DNA of 64,000 nt from Dendrophyllia cribrosa (taxonomy: Eukaryota; Cnidaria; Anthozoa; Scleractinia; Dendrophylliidae), in NCBI GenBank assembly GCA_024195265.1, contig JAJLRJ010000006.1, positions 20,034,851-20,098,850 of the forward strand, written 5' to 3'. Position numbers and translations under genes: made by a program. Positions within the stretch are counted from its first letter, which is position 1, and each line of letters opens with the position of its first letter. The notes under the pieces were generated by a model, which saw only the letters and a list, made by a program, of their open reading frames with translations, searched no databases and was not told where the DNA came from. Below are positions 52,901 to 64,000 of the stretch, piece after piece.

Positions 52901-53148
52901 CTATAGAGTTTGTGTCGAAAAAAAAAGATGGCGTCCGCAAGAGAGCAGTAAACATCCTCAGGTGAAGTTTTCTGGAGGCCACGATGGTGAGTTTGAAGAA
53001 AAGCTCTGTCCTCAGTAAAGTAAAGAACAAAAGGCAAACCACTAGTACAGAGTAAATGCCAAGATAAAGATCACGGTCAAGATCCTCTACTTCACCAGAA
53101 GTACCATTAGCTGCTTGTGCTATTAAATACTTCTCCTCTTCGTTACAC
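52901..53148 (-). CDS. ABCC4: ABCC4/MRP4-like ABC transporter, exon for TMD2 helices
   Basis: A 248-bp exon. The acceptor TTTGTAG precedes 53148 and the donor GTAAGAG follows 52901. It begins with the third base of a split Trp codon and reads CNEEEKYLIAQAANGTSGEV, an extracellular loop with an N-glycosylation site (NGT). Then come DRDLYLGIYSVLVVCLLFFT, RTELFFKLTIVASRKLHL, MFTALLRTPSFFFDTNSIG. This matches the second transmembrane domain of MRP4, where the same order LYLGIYSxL ... LHxxMFxxxLxxPxxFFDxNxIG is found. It ends one base into the Gly codon. The ORF is clean, so the exon looks functional. Confidence 0.92.
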
Positions 53149-53478
53149 CTACAAATAAAAAGACAGAGACAATTGTAAGTTGTACAATACACTGATTATA
53201 CACCGGTGGCTCACTCGATTGTAGTCAGTAAAGAAAGCGAGGATATTTTTTATTACTTTATTTGTTAAATTATTGAAAATGTGTCAACGAAACGATTGTG
53301 TTCACTTTCATTGCAAACCACATATCGTCATAGTTATTGCAAAATACCCGGCGCCTAAACATCAAGTGTATTTGGGGACCCATACCAAGGATAAGATCTC
53401 AACTCAGTTAGTGCCAAGCACTAAACTATAAACACAAAATTAAATAGTCTTCAAAAAATATATAATAGAAAATCTTAC
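53149..53478. other. short ABCC4-like intron
   Basis: 330-bp intron between the 38-bp and 248-bp exons, with matching phase-2 splice sites. Confidence 0.8.
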
Positions 53479-53516
53479 CAATACGATAACCACACATCAG
53501 AAACCATAAAGACAAC
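53479..53516 (-). CDS. ABCC4: ABCC4/MRP4-like ABC transporter, 38-bp micro-exon
   Basis: The acceptor TTGTTTTTAAG precedes it and the donor GTAAGATT follows. It encodes VVFMVSDVWLSYW, with the last Trp completed by the next exon. MRP4 has the equivalent xYVLQDWWLSYW motif at this place, the start of the second transmembrane domain. Upstream exons were not recognised between 53517 and 64000. Confidence 0.88.
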
Positions 53517-53689
53517 CTTAAAAACAAGAAGGGAGAACATGAACATGTAGTGATTTCAAACAAAACTATCTATTGGGAGGTTTTTGGTCGGTTAGTCCTA
53601 AATTTGGTTTCGCAAACCGTCGGGGGTTGGGAGGACTGCAGACTAAAAAGGAAGATGCAATTAGACATGTGCAGGCTGTATCACCCATA
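53517..53689. other. no gene seen
   Basis: Intronic or intergenic sequence next to the micro-exon. Confidence 0.4.
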
Positions 53690-53860
53690 ATTGTAATAAT
53701 AACTATAAATGTAATACTGACCATAAATGTAATAAAAATCAACCATAAACGTACTGCAATACCGACCATAAATCTAATAAATTTTAACCATAAATGTAAC
53801 AATCTGATTCACCATAAATGTAATAAATTTTAATTATAAATGCAATAAACTTTCAACTAC
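53690..53860. repeat. degenerate ACCATAAATGTAATAA repeats
   Basis: About nine copies of a 12-20 bp word CATAAATGTAATA with variable spacers such as AATTTTA. Confidence 0.8.
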
Positions 53861-55019
53861 TATTAAATGCAGTTTAAGACTGCTTAAAGTGGTAAGCTCG
53901 TGTATTTTTAGCTATTACTGTTAATCTTAACAAAAACACAATGTGATAACTGAAATTTTACAGTTTTCAGCAGGCAAAGCTTAATTCCCACTCTCGACAA
54001 GCGAATAGGGTGCAAGATGTTACTATTATTATGTGTACATGTCTAAGAACAGTTTACTACCCAGCTATTTACAAGACACGTTCTATTCAAAATAGCAAAT
54101 AAAACAAATTGATACAATTTAAGAAGCTGCGATGTTTGTTACCAACCAGGTTTTAACACTACACTTTGAAAGGGGAAACATTGGATACTTAGGCCCATTT
54201 GTAAGTTTCGAAGTTGATGAACTGCAACTATCACACTTCTGATATACACCTGTCTGAAAGAGAGTTTTCAGGTTGAGAGTATAAGCTATGAGTGATAAGA
54301 CAGGATGATTTTTAAATTTGTGGAAAAAAAGTCGTGTTCTGAGTAAATTGCTCATTATTACTAGGTTATCTTTTAGATAGTGATTGCTGCACAGGCATCA
54401 GTATATTTAGAACAACGATTTGCACGTACGTAAAATATGATAAAATATGACCAAAATATATTTTTTGTTGTTGAAATATGATCTTTGTTTAAATTTGATT
54501 GTGTTTTTTTTGTGTGTGTGAATTAACATCAGCATTAATTTGCATGTGTAGAAATATTTGAACCAGGATCATATATGAACTACAACATGTTTATGAGCTT
54601 TGATTCTGTTTGTTTGGTTGAGCAGTATGTTTTATAGTCTAGAATAATTAGTGCGAACAATTTTCGAATTAAAAACATCAGTTGCGTACGAATCAAAGGG
54701 CTCTGACAGCCATTTCGTTAATACGAAACAAGGTAAGGTTAATTTTAGCTGCCGCAGGGAACCAAACCTAAGCGGCTACTACTTATCTTGCAACAAAGAC
54801 AAAGAAACTCTAGCCCTATTATTTTTCGAGCTAGCAAACAAATGACGGCATAACTAAACATTCTAAAGACGTAAGAGCCAAACTCAGAAGGTCTAGTACA
54901 CAACACCACGAAACCACCAGGAGTCATTTTAGACCTGTCAACATAGTCCCTAATAGTGCGCCAATGTCTTTGAATCAAGTCGCTGAAATAGCTTGTTGAA
55001 ATGCTTGGTTTGTTATTCA
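53861..55019. other. no gene seen
   Basis: AT-rich; several short frames without motifs. Confidence 0.35.
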
Positions 55020-55340
55020 ATTCACGGCAATGGCAATGATTCAGTATTCCAAAATAGAACAACACCCAATGTCCATGCTATATCATGGCAAACGAAATCT
55101 TCGGAGAAATATACGCTCAGAGCCGGAAAGACTTGTGCTGAATAAGAATACAATATATACTATAAAATCACTGTATTCTTGAAACTTAGAAAAACAAATA
55201 ACCGTATTCAGTTTACAGTCAGCAAAATCATGACTTCTATCTCCCTTGCATAATCAAACCGTAATTGTCTTTGGAGAAAAAAAATATACGCTCAAAGCCA
55301 GAAAGATTTGTACTGCCTTTTGGGATTAATAACCAAGTAT
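55020..55340. repeat. dispersed repeat shared with 11190-11450
   Basis: GGCAATGGCAATGATTCAGT-type sequence and CATAATCAAACCGTAAT also occur in the insert of element 1. ATATACGCTCA(G/A)AGCC is repeated at 55110 and 55285. Confidence 0.65.
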
Positions 55341-56499
55341 TTCCAAATCATCTTCTAACAATAAATAAAATGTTAACAGGCCATATTTGCAATTGTTTTG
55401 TATCATTAATGGTTCATACTTTCCACCCGACAACATTTCTTCGATTAATTGTATATATAAATACAACAGTAGAGTTAATTAATGCCCCAGCAGTCTATGT
55501 ATATCAAATGTTAATATTAAATTTCTCTGCCGAATTGTGTAAATACGTAACAGTAATGTCACGTCATTTTGTGGCCATGACTTTTCTGAATATGACAAAT
55601 ACTTGCCTGAACAAGCACCAACTATATGGACTGTATTAAATCGTAATATTTATTGGTATAATAATTTTAGAGCTTTTTTTCAATGTAGCTTAAATACCAT
55701 ATAGTGCAACTTTCCCAACCAGTGAGATACAAAACCAAAACTACTTGCAAGCGTTTTTCTGCGCTTGGCGCCATCTTCTTTCAGCTACTATTAGTTATTT
55801 TCCATGAGTTCTCAGCTTGGTTTACTCGAGTATCTACATTTGTCTGATTGGCCAGGGTAAAAACTTTTGCTTTTGGATTCACCACTTAAAATTGTCTGTC
55901 TTTAAGGGGTCGGACTATGACAATTTCAGTTGGCATGAACAGAAGTGGGTCGCCCGTTCCATTGCTGAAGTGAGTCAAGGGTTGATGTTTATTTTAGTTT
56001 GGACCGTTCCACCAGTGTTTACAAACTACTAGCCGTTGAGTTGCACTGACTCCTCGTGATGGGTAAGTTACTTGGATTGTCTTCACTTGGGCAATACCCC
56101 CAAACACTGAGAGTCCATCAATATGTTAATCTTGTTGAACCGATTTGCAAGGTACTGCTTGTAGTGATCCAATGGAACTCAAAGTCAGTATAGAGCAGCT
56201 GAACTGTCCGTCCAGCATATGAGTCTTTCAATTCTGCAGGTGATTAATTGCTTGCTTGACGAAGCTGCATAATTGAGCAGTGACGAGTGCGCCATTTAGT
56301 TCTAGTCTTGAAATGGTCCTTGCTTTAATTGTGGCTATACGTGCTTTTGCCATCACCAAGGACGTTTGAATGACACTTGTTGGTGTAGCAGTTCTGACAT
56401 AGCATATGCATTCTGTGAGGCATCAGGGATGATGTACAAAATATTATCAAATACATTAACACCAAAATGGTAAATTCTTTTTAATTCGGTCAGTGCGAT
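55341..56499. other. no gene seen
   Basis: AT-rich sequence without a recognisable product. Confidence 0.35.
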
Positions 56500-57410
56500 G
56501 GAGAGAAGATGACGTTAGTCAATATTGCTACTGCGCCAGTTTCTCCACCTAAAGTTACTGACTCCTTGCAAACTGCTAAATAGCAAGGGGAAAAGAAAAT
56601 GAATGAATTTGTTGAGGATAGACTGACATCTGGCAAGGACGATTTCTGGAAAGCTTTGGAGAAGTCTAAGCAAGCCCATCAAACTAAGTAAAAGAAAACA
56701 GATCCTGAAGGGTATCACCATTAACAGAGGTATATAATAGACTTCTTGTTGTATCAAAGGACTGTGATGCAGACCTGTAGAAAGTACAGTTGTACGAACT
56801 AGCACCAGTTGCATGCTCTTGCATAAGATGGATGGTTCACTGAGGAAACCAAACAAGATTACTTTACTAAAGGCACAGAAATGTACAATAAAGCCAGGAG
56901 AATGATCCAGAAGATCTTAATGGAAAGCAATTGAAATCTAAATTCAGAGCAAAGAAACCAAGCTACCTGCGAGTCTCGTGCGAGTCAAGTGGAGAAAACA
57001 AATCCAACTTTCTGTCGTTTCTGACCGGTGTAAGAAACTTCCCTAGTCACCAACACACAGAATGGAGATGACATTTTTTCTCAAGTCAAACCACGAACCA
57101 ATTAAAAGAAGCAGAAAGTAGGATGTTTGCACATTGTAAGTATTTTGCCACCCAATACTTGACGCCAACAGTGATTCAAAAAGAATCATAATCTCCTCCC
57201 CAGATACCGATGTAGCCATTCTATGCTGACATCACTTCTCCCAACTACGCATTCAAGATTTATCCCTGTACACAAAGCTGTTGCGATAGTGGGTGCAGAT
57301 GTGTGCAATCTTTTACTTTCCATGCATGTTTTGACGGCATTTGACTCTACAGGTAGCCTGTGAAGCATTGAAAATAAAGGAGCGTTTTTGGCACTGGGGG
57401 AACATGAAGG
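56500..57410 (+). pseudogene. degenerate fragment of a PIN/NYN-like repeat-family gene
   Basis: Near 57186 the plus strand reads IIISSPDTDVAIL before a stop, then HHFSQLRIQDL, which matches the S-x-D-T-D-V-x-x-L motif of PIN/NYN-like nuclease domains found in cnidarian repeat-borne proteins. The rest is too mutated to read. It is separated by a LINE insertion from the better preserved relative at 59217-61820. Confidence 0.35.
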
Positions 57411-57903
57411 AAAGCTGAAATAAACGGACTAAAGAACAGTTATTAGTGATGAAATTGTGAGCGTTTGTTTTAAATGCATTGCACTTCGTTATGGATATAC
57501 CACTTCCAATTTAAACCAGCTTAGGTATTGGATAGTAGCAAACTTCCCCCAACGGAAGATAGTGCTTTTTCATGTCCAGAGAAAACTACCAGCGCTTCAT
57601 ATGGAAGTATGCTGGTAGCTTGTTCCAAAATTGATGAGAAAAGATCCAGCTTCAAAGTGCCTTTTTGAACTAATTGTGTGCAGGTGTAAGATATGATGCG
57701 ACATGAGGTGTGGCTGCTGGTTTGTGATGTTGACTGTGACAATGAGTCCTGTCTTCATTCCGCTTCGTGTAGCCCAGTTGTTTATCTGCATCCTCTACAT
57801 CTCAGGCTATTTTGGTTGTTTCCAGACAATAGGTCAGCAATTTTTTTAATGCTTTCAACCTGCATTGGTTAGGCTAATTAGCTTATGTTCCTGACACTAC
57901 ATC
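57411..57903. other. no gene seen
   Basis: No motif on either strand. Confidence 0.3.
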
Positions 57904-57913
57904 AGCATTTTGT

Positions 57914-58393
57914 CATTCTGTCATGTGTGTGAATTGAAGCAGACCGTAGAGCATCTGTTTGCTGAATGCCAGCATGTCCACTCCTTCTGGAACCTTTTTA
58001 CCTCTTGGTGGAACGATAATAACTCGCCCTCAGTGTCCTTGACCAATAATGATAAGATTTACGGATATCTCCCTGAGAATAGATCCTTCCATAAGTTTAA
58101 TCTTTGCCTGATTGTCGCTCGTTTTTATATCTACACCGCAGCCAAAGAAAGCGAACCATATAGTTTCTTAGCCTTTAAAGCTTTTCTGAAACACAAATTA
58201 TCTATAGAGCCTTCAAGTGTCCGTGAATCCCTGAGCCTTTAGCCGCAAACAAGCTTGATATAGCAGTTGTATTTTGTCTGTTCCTTTTATTTCAGTTCTG
58301 TAACGTTGTTCTTTGTTTGTTAATATTGTATATTGTATTGTACTTATCAATAAACTTCAATTAAACTAAAAAAAAAAAAAAAAAAAAAAAAAA
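57914..58393 (+). mobile_element. 5'-truncated LINE with poly(A) tail and target-site duplication
   Basis: The frame up to 58242 encodes the C-terminal zinc-knuckle of a non-LTR reverse transcriptase: FCHVCELKQTVEHLFAECQH, then SFWNLFTSWW. A 3' UTR follows with AATAAA near 58349 and a poly(A) run of about 26 As. The 10-bp duplication AGCATTTTGT flanks it (57904-57913 and 58394-58403). At 480 bp this is a typical dead-on-arrival insertion. Confidence 0.92.
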
Positions 58394-58403
58394 AGCATTT
58401 TGT

Positions 58404-59216
58404 TTTTGGTGTGAAACGTTTTGCCGGTTGTAGTTGACATATTGGTTGGAGCCATGCACAGGCTAACAGTAAGCAAGAGCAGTGACTACAAGTATAAACC
58501 ACGGCAAATCACACTGGAAGCAAACTGACAGATAGAACTGAATTATTTGAAGATGAAAAAAAAAGCATACTGAACCCAAAATGGAAAGCTAAGGTGGTCT
58601 CTTACGAGAAGTCAGACCACTGGTGCGCTGTCAGCGTCTTTCCAGGCTAAGGATTACAGTCTTGCAGAAAGCTTCCATGGTGTTGCTCTAATAAAGAGAT
58701 ACATCACAATTGCTTGCAACGATGGATGTTAGGAAGAGGTGTGACATAAAATAGAGCAATTCCCTCCATCTGGTGCTGAGTCTCGTACAAAAAACACGAT
58801 ACAAATGTCCATTTATGTCATCTACACACGCTACAGCAAGTTTCTGGCTTACCAAAAGAATGCCAGCTTGGTGATAGAAGTAGCCAAATCAAAGAAGAGT
58901 TACGATTCAGTCGCAATGCTGGACAGACCAAAGACACTTTTGGCCGAATACAACTTTCTCAGCAAAATATCATTTTATCATTTTAAAGAAATCGGAAATA
59001 TTGTTATATAAGACTAAAAACATTCTCTTGCTTAAAATACCTGCCACTCTACACGCGATTGATAATGATTTTTTGAAGAGATGTATGAGGAAGAATGCTT
59101 AAAATACAATTTTAAAGCCTCTAGAACACCTTCTGTTTGAAAGTCTAGGTTTGATGAGTCACTTTACAGCTAAGAGAACTTCTTTCCATTAAACGTATGT
59201 GCATCTTCTAGATCCC
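58404..59216. other. no clear gene; degenerate upstream part of the next pseudogene possible
   Basis: Coding-like composition in short frames, but no motif that I can support. Confidence 0.3.
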
Positions 59217-61820
59217 GCGTTTATGGTGAAGAATGCATTTTCTGTGGAAAGGAGAAGTACGTTCACTCCACCAATTCTTGGGAAAAGCTTGTCAAGGCCA
59301 CCCAGCTTAGGGCTGACCAGACTTTGCGGGGAAAAAGCAATCAGCAAGTGTGATGAGAAGATCACTAGTCGAGATATTGTAGCCGCAGAGGCTCATTACC
59401 ACAGGTCCTGTACCGAGCCTTCACTCGGCCAGAAAGAATACAAGATGGTCAGTCAGTTGGTGCTGATCAAGCCGAGCATGTCCCTGACCAAGATGCCTTC
59501 TCTGATTTGTTTCAGTATATAAGGGCAGAGGTGGTGGAAAAACAAGTAGTGGTTTCCATGACTGAGCTGACTAGACAGTTAGAGTCTTTCATCCAGTCTA
59601 GAGGAGTAAACAAGCTTAATGAGTCAACAAAAAAGCACATGAGAAGAAAAATCGAAGCAGAATTTGGTTCAGCTTTAGAAATTTTTCCAGACGATAAGGG
59701 CAAGTTGCTTGTCATGCAAGAAAACGTTACTAAGCAGAAAACAGTCAAAGCCAATGTTTTGCTACAACAAGAGTTGGAGATCTTGAAGTCAAAATTCAGT
59801 GACATTAGCAAAGCAATTGATCAGTGCGCTGCCTACATTCAACACTCGATATTAGATATTAAGTGGAAGACCCCCTGGCCTATTCATCCATCTGATCTGA
59901 ATGCAGAACCGTTCCCAGTACCAGAGTACCTGAGCCGCTTCCTGATGGGGCTACTTACTGGTGACCCTGGGAGTAACAGTCCCTCTCAACGTGTGAACAC
60001 GCTAGTAGACTCATTTACCAAGGACATTGTTTACGCGACAACGTGTGGCCAAGCTAAGCCACCCAAACAAATTCTTCTGTCTTATGGCGTGAAAACAATG
60101 ACTGGAAATGTACAGCTTATCCAGATACTGAATCGATTTGGTCATGCTGCGTCTTATTCCCAACTTGAAGAAAACGATACAGTGTTGTGCTTGCAAAAAA
60201 TGGCTAGCAGTCTTAACCAGACCACGATTCTTTCGGGAACTATTCAGCCCAATGCGTTCACTAATTTAGCATGGGATAACATTGACCGACTAGAATGAAC
60301 TCTCACGGGAAAAGGCACAACCCATCGGGTGAATGGCGTTGCAGTTCAGCCACGTGTTTATGGTCCACACCTACCCAATGTTGCACCACCTGTTATAAAG
60401 AAGCGCAAGCAGAGAACCATCACGCATGAGGTTCAACCTCTTAACACGTATATCTCAGGTGAGAGAGTGGGGCCACAGCCACTGACACCCATTGACGTAG
60501 ATGATGATGACAACCAGCACCGTGAAGGAAAACAGGCTAGAATAAAGGATATGGTACGGCTGCTCGCACGACAACAACCAAAAGATCCCAGGCTGGACAG
60601 GCTTCACTATCACGACTCAATGCAATCAAGGGAGTGTCGCATAGGATGTAGTTGGATACCTTCCCACAATCAATGCTCCTGCTACATAACTAACAGTGAA
60701 CGAGGTTCTGCATCAGTCGGACTTAGAGACTTAGAGGATAAGTTTAGGGAATTCAAGTTAGTAATGTAACGGCCTCGGAACTTGTCAAGCAGTGGAGGAA
60801 GTTCTTAAGTCAACTAAAGAACAAGGCAAGCTTAATAAGATTTCTAGTTGACGAATGGTCAACACCGCGTACAGAGACAGGCTTCAACGTCAAGGAAAGC
60901 TCCTTTACGTCACTTGTGATGATAAATGCTACAAGATCACTGGAGAGAGCACTGAGGATGCACCAGAACTGTCTAGCTGTCACGAGGAGGCTGACACTCG
61001 CCTCCTTCTTCATGCTTCTCATGCTGCACAGGCAGGTTATGAAGCTGTGATTGTCAACTCCGAAGACACAGATGTTTTCATACTGCTTGTTGCTTTTTCT
61101 ACCTCCATTGGCACCAAGGACAAGACTTGTTGATATCAACAAAGTGGCTGCGGCTATTGGCGAAGATGTCTACAAGGCACTTATTGGTCTCCATGCATTT
61201 ACGGGGTGCGACACCGTCAGTGCATTTGCCAGTAAAGGGAAAGCCAAGGCCTTCAAGCTTCTCAAGTCTGAAGATTATGTCAGAGTGACATTCAACCAGC
61301 TGGGAGAGACCTGGGAGCTTCCACAGGATCTTTTCACTGAGCTAGAGAAGTTTACGTGTCAGTTGTATTCTTCTGGAACGAACAAAGTGAATGAGGCACG
61401 GTACAATCTTTTCTGCTCGAAGAATGGTGAGCTAGAGTCACACCAACTGCCACCTTGCTGAACTGCCTGCGCAAGCACACTTTGAGAGCAAATTACCAAG
61501 CAGGCATCTGGAGTCGATTCCTCAAAAGCAATACAGCTGTTCCAAGCCCAGTTGGGATGGGGTGGAAGATGGAAGAGGCCAACGACAGCGAAGAGCTGCA
61601 ATTTGATTGGATGGAGGGAAGACCAGCTCCTGAGGCAGTGCTTGAACTTCTGGCCTGTAGGTGTAAAAGATCATGCAAACTCCCAAACTGCATCTGTTCG
61701 GTCAATGGTCTTAAGTGCGCAGACATGTGTACTCTGAAGGACTGCGATAATCAGTCAGTGGAAGAAGTAGAAGTCAACATTGCAGATTACACGGATGAAG
61801 AAAAGGACGACGATGATTAA
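59217..61820 (+). pseudogene. cnidarian repeat-family gene with PIN-like nuclease domain, frameshifted
   Basis: Starts with a zinc-type motif CIFCGKEKYVH (59247), then after a frameshift TSRDIVAAEAHYHRSC. The longest frame, 59507-60298, contains NESTKKHMRRKIEAEFGSAL, IFPDDKGKLLVM and DPGSNSPSQRVNTLVDSFTK. Next frames give VNGVAVQPRVYG (60330), then the PIN/NYN-like block SSCHEEADTRLLLHASHAAQ and VNSEDTDVFILL (60990-61090), LHAFTGCDTVSAFASKGKAK (61188) and a Cys-rich tail CRCKRSCKLPNCICSVNGLK. Stops or shifts occur near 59340, 60298, 60768, 61130 and 61461. I recall many copies in anthozoan genomes; a mobile-element origin is likely, but the class is unclear. Confidence 0.6.
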
Positions 61821-63273
61821 TGAGAAAGTGTGTACTTTATTTTTACACGATTATCATTTGTTTCGGGGGTCATGACTGTTAACACACAATCATATTCAAT
61901 TTTAGAGATATCTTCGCATCATTGCAATGTATATTACAATATCGGGAAACGCTTATCTCATATTTTGTACATTGAACAAGTTATCCTGAAGTTGCTGGTA
62001 TGTCTAGACAGGCGTAGTAGTGCGTAGGTGCACTCGGAACATTGTAGTTACCGGGTAAGTCTATTTTTGTAGTCTTTATGCACATGAAAGCAATGTTGCT
62101 ATTCAGGCCATGCAATTCTATGTAAGGGAAAAGATGGGTTTCCAGTTTGAAGTTCGACTGAAACACCTAAACTAGTTCAAGTTGGGGAGATAGAAATGCT
62201 TTTAATAAGTAGGAACCCTGCTTCCGTCTCTGATAATTCCTGTCATGTCTGTGAAATGTTTTTACAGTACTTTGGAAATTACTGTATATGTTTTATCCTG
62301 TTTAACTGTTCTTGCAAAGCTAGGGACTGGGAGCGAGTTACAAACGGACAACATCAATATTATAGTCATTAAAAAGCTGTTTTGCTTAAATGTACAATGC
62401 AAACCCTAGTAGAAGATTCAAAAGAAGATTTTTATGACCAATGTAACATTGTTTTAAGAAAAAGTTGTGTACTCAGGTAGATTTTTGCTATTATGGATTT
62501 TCAGCCCATGTGACTCGTCGCGTGACATCTGGTAATAAATATTTTCCTGGTAAAAGCTCTTGCTTATGTTTATTTCCTGTTTTTACATCATGATAAAGCA
62601 GTATTAGGAAGGATATTAAGTAATAATCCCATCTCAATCATCATGTCGATAATGAGTATGGACTAAAACCGAAAAAATCTGGGAAGGGGGGAGGGGTAAG
62701 TGAAAGTACCGCTACCCCCAAGTATAGCTGTGCGATCCACACGGCTATCACTCGAAAATGTAAACTAGGGATGATAACCTAAATCATGGTAGGCATAAGG
62801 CTTTGCCCCCCTGAGTGGTACCAATAGACATATTTGGGGGGTCCTGGCTCATTCACTACTTAACACAGAAATATAAATCAAAATTTGTAGACATGTAAAT
62901 TGTGTTCAAAACTGTGTATTGAATTAACGGATAATAACAAACGTTTCCTGAATTCAGCCCACTGAGATACATATACACGAGTAGTATGACTTTGCCAGGG
63001 CAATCAGAGTCCTGATCTCAGTCCTTGTGCTGATCCAATTTTTTCAGTCAAACACAGGACCCCAAGAGTAGAAAGGGTTGCTCGATTTTTGGGGGGGCTC
63101 ATTTTCCATATTTGTTTTATTTACTTTTCCTGTACAAAGAATTCTTTTTTGGCAGTTGCCCAACCTCCCTCCCCCACCTACCCATCATCAAAAATAAAAC
63201 GGTCCATCTCTAACCATTGAGCCAAGGACTCCATGCATAATTTGCAAAGTTCAATTGTAATATTTCACCCATG
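61821..63273. other. no gene seen
   Basis: Intergenic AT-rich sequence with short G-runs (62680-62700 and 63090-63100). No motif found. Confidence 0.4.
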
Positions 63274-63441
63274 TATATGTTGTGGTTCAAATTTTTCTTT
63301 AGTTTAAAAATTTTTAAACCAGTTTAATTTTAATTTTCTTTTGTCTCAGATTCATAACCATATTCTGAGACAAAGGAAAACAAAAATTAAACTGGTTTAA
63401 AAAAATTTAAACCAAAGGAAAATTTGAACCACAACATATAT
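63274..63441. mobile_element. near-perfect 168-bp palindrome (fold-back element)
   Basis: Outer arms TATATGTTGTGGTTCAAATTT and its inverse; inner arms TTTTGTCTCAGA and TCTGAGACAAA around a short loop TTCATAACCATA. Non-coding. Confidence 0.9.
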
Positions 63442-63785
63442 GTTAAAAAAACATTTAAAGTCTGCAGATTGGTTTTAATGTTTCATCAAAAGGCTGCAAA
63501 TGCGAAACATCATAACAGCGCTTTCACAATGTCCTCTTTTTCGGCGGTCGAGTATTGTCTACTCTGTATCAGAATGTATCTTTATCGAACTTTGGAACGG
63601 GCAAAATATATGTGCAAGCCTTATGCACTGGTCAGCGGAATTACCAAGAATGTTTACAGCCGATAGATGCAAGAAAGGAAGAACGGACGCATGGAAAAAG
63701 TGAAAATTTTCATCGGCTTGTCCCCGTCTGCACTTCGTATATTCACAAGTTAAAAACGAACTGGAACCGAGGGCAAGTTAGCTAC
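63442..63785. other. dispersed repeat, no gene
   Basis: 63620-63730 is related to 49895-49990 (GCCTTATGCACTGGTCAG, AATTACCAAGAATGTTTACA). Confidence 0.5.
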
Positions 63786-63975
63786 TCCACTGCCCCGAAC
63801 CAACCTTGTCAAAAACAGTTTCACTTATAGAGGTTCGGTGCTGTGGAATAGTCTACCTGTTGAGCTGCGGCAAGCGCAAACTCTCTCCTCTTTAAATCCA
63901 GCTGCAGTGATTTCTTTCAAAATGAACGATGATCCTTACAATGCACGGCATTCATGGAAAGCAGGCACCTTTTAA
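63786..63975 (+). pseudogene. C-terminal tail of a LINE reverse transcriptase
   Basis: Reads PLPRTNLVKNSFTYRGSVLW, then NSLPVELRQAQTLSSL, and ends RHSWKAGTF-stop. The pattern R-T-x-x-x-x-x-S-F-x-Y-x-G-x-x-x-W-N-x-L-P-x-x-x-R is the standard C-terminus of CR1/Jockey-type non-LTR reverse transcriptases. Nothing upstream continues the frame, so it is a short 3' fragment. Confidence 0.7.
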
Positions 63976-64000
63976 GAATTAGCTGAATTATATTTTTATT

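Overview
This is a eukaryotic, animal-type genomic window: low gene density, spliced exons, a large intron, and many transposable-element families. Several repeat-borne protein families here are ones I know mainly from anthozoan cnidarians (stony corals and sea anemones), so a coral or anemone is the best guess (inference, about 0.6). The host gene I can place with confidence is an ABCC4/MRP4-like ABC transporter on the minus strand. Three consecutive exons are visible (53479-53516, 52901-53148, 24258-24337). The last two are separated by a 28.6 kb intron.

Two large virus-like transposons of the Polinton/Maverick (adintovirus-like) class dominate the window. Element 2 (29602-46978, 17.4 kb) lies inside the ABCC intron. 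It has terminal inverted repeats (TIRs) beginning AG and ending CT, a flush 5-bp TTATA duplication, and an ordered set of about 16 genes: protein-primed family-B DNA polymerase (PolB), DD35E retroviral-type integrase, small membrane proteins, a packaging-type ATPase, a candidate major capsid protein, a coiled-coil membrane protein, a large virion-type protein, a jelly-roll-like minor capsid candidate, a VLTF3-like zinc-ribbon transcription factor and a YqaJ-type exonuclease. Most genes carry their own GTATATAC-type box 10-30 bp upstream of the ATG. Element 1 (4221-22176) is a related but badly broken copy: a Tc1/mariner element sits in its polymerase, other repeats fill its middle, and its ATPase, candidate capsid and several other genes are missing.

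The two elements share integrase, structural and YqaJ genes. Their PolB genes and TIRs, however, belong to different lineages, and homology starts exactly at the last three codons and stop of PolB. This suggests that TIR plus polymerase is exchanged as one replication module. A third, again different, PolB fragment (2951-4220) and the chromodomain tail of another Polinton-type integrase (1183-1370) mark an older element at the left edge. In both main elements the TIR ends are large hairpins. The left end of element 1 stops at the symmetry centre of that hairpin.

Region by region: 1-4220, debris of an older Polinton plus G-rich minisatellites; 4221-22176, element 1; 22177-24257, a disrupted host or repeat ORF, a 140-bp tandem repeat and a fold-back element; 24258-53516, ABCC4-like exons with the intron holding element 2, a dispersed repeat in inverted orientation, a TIR element, a tRNA-like sequence, a Penelope-like reverse transcriptase and a 60-bp satellite; 53517-64000, repeats, a LINE tail with poly(A) and target-site duplication, a broken cnidarian repeat-family gene, a large palindrome and a second LINE tail.
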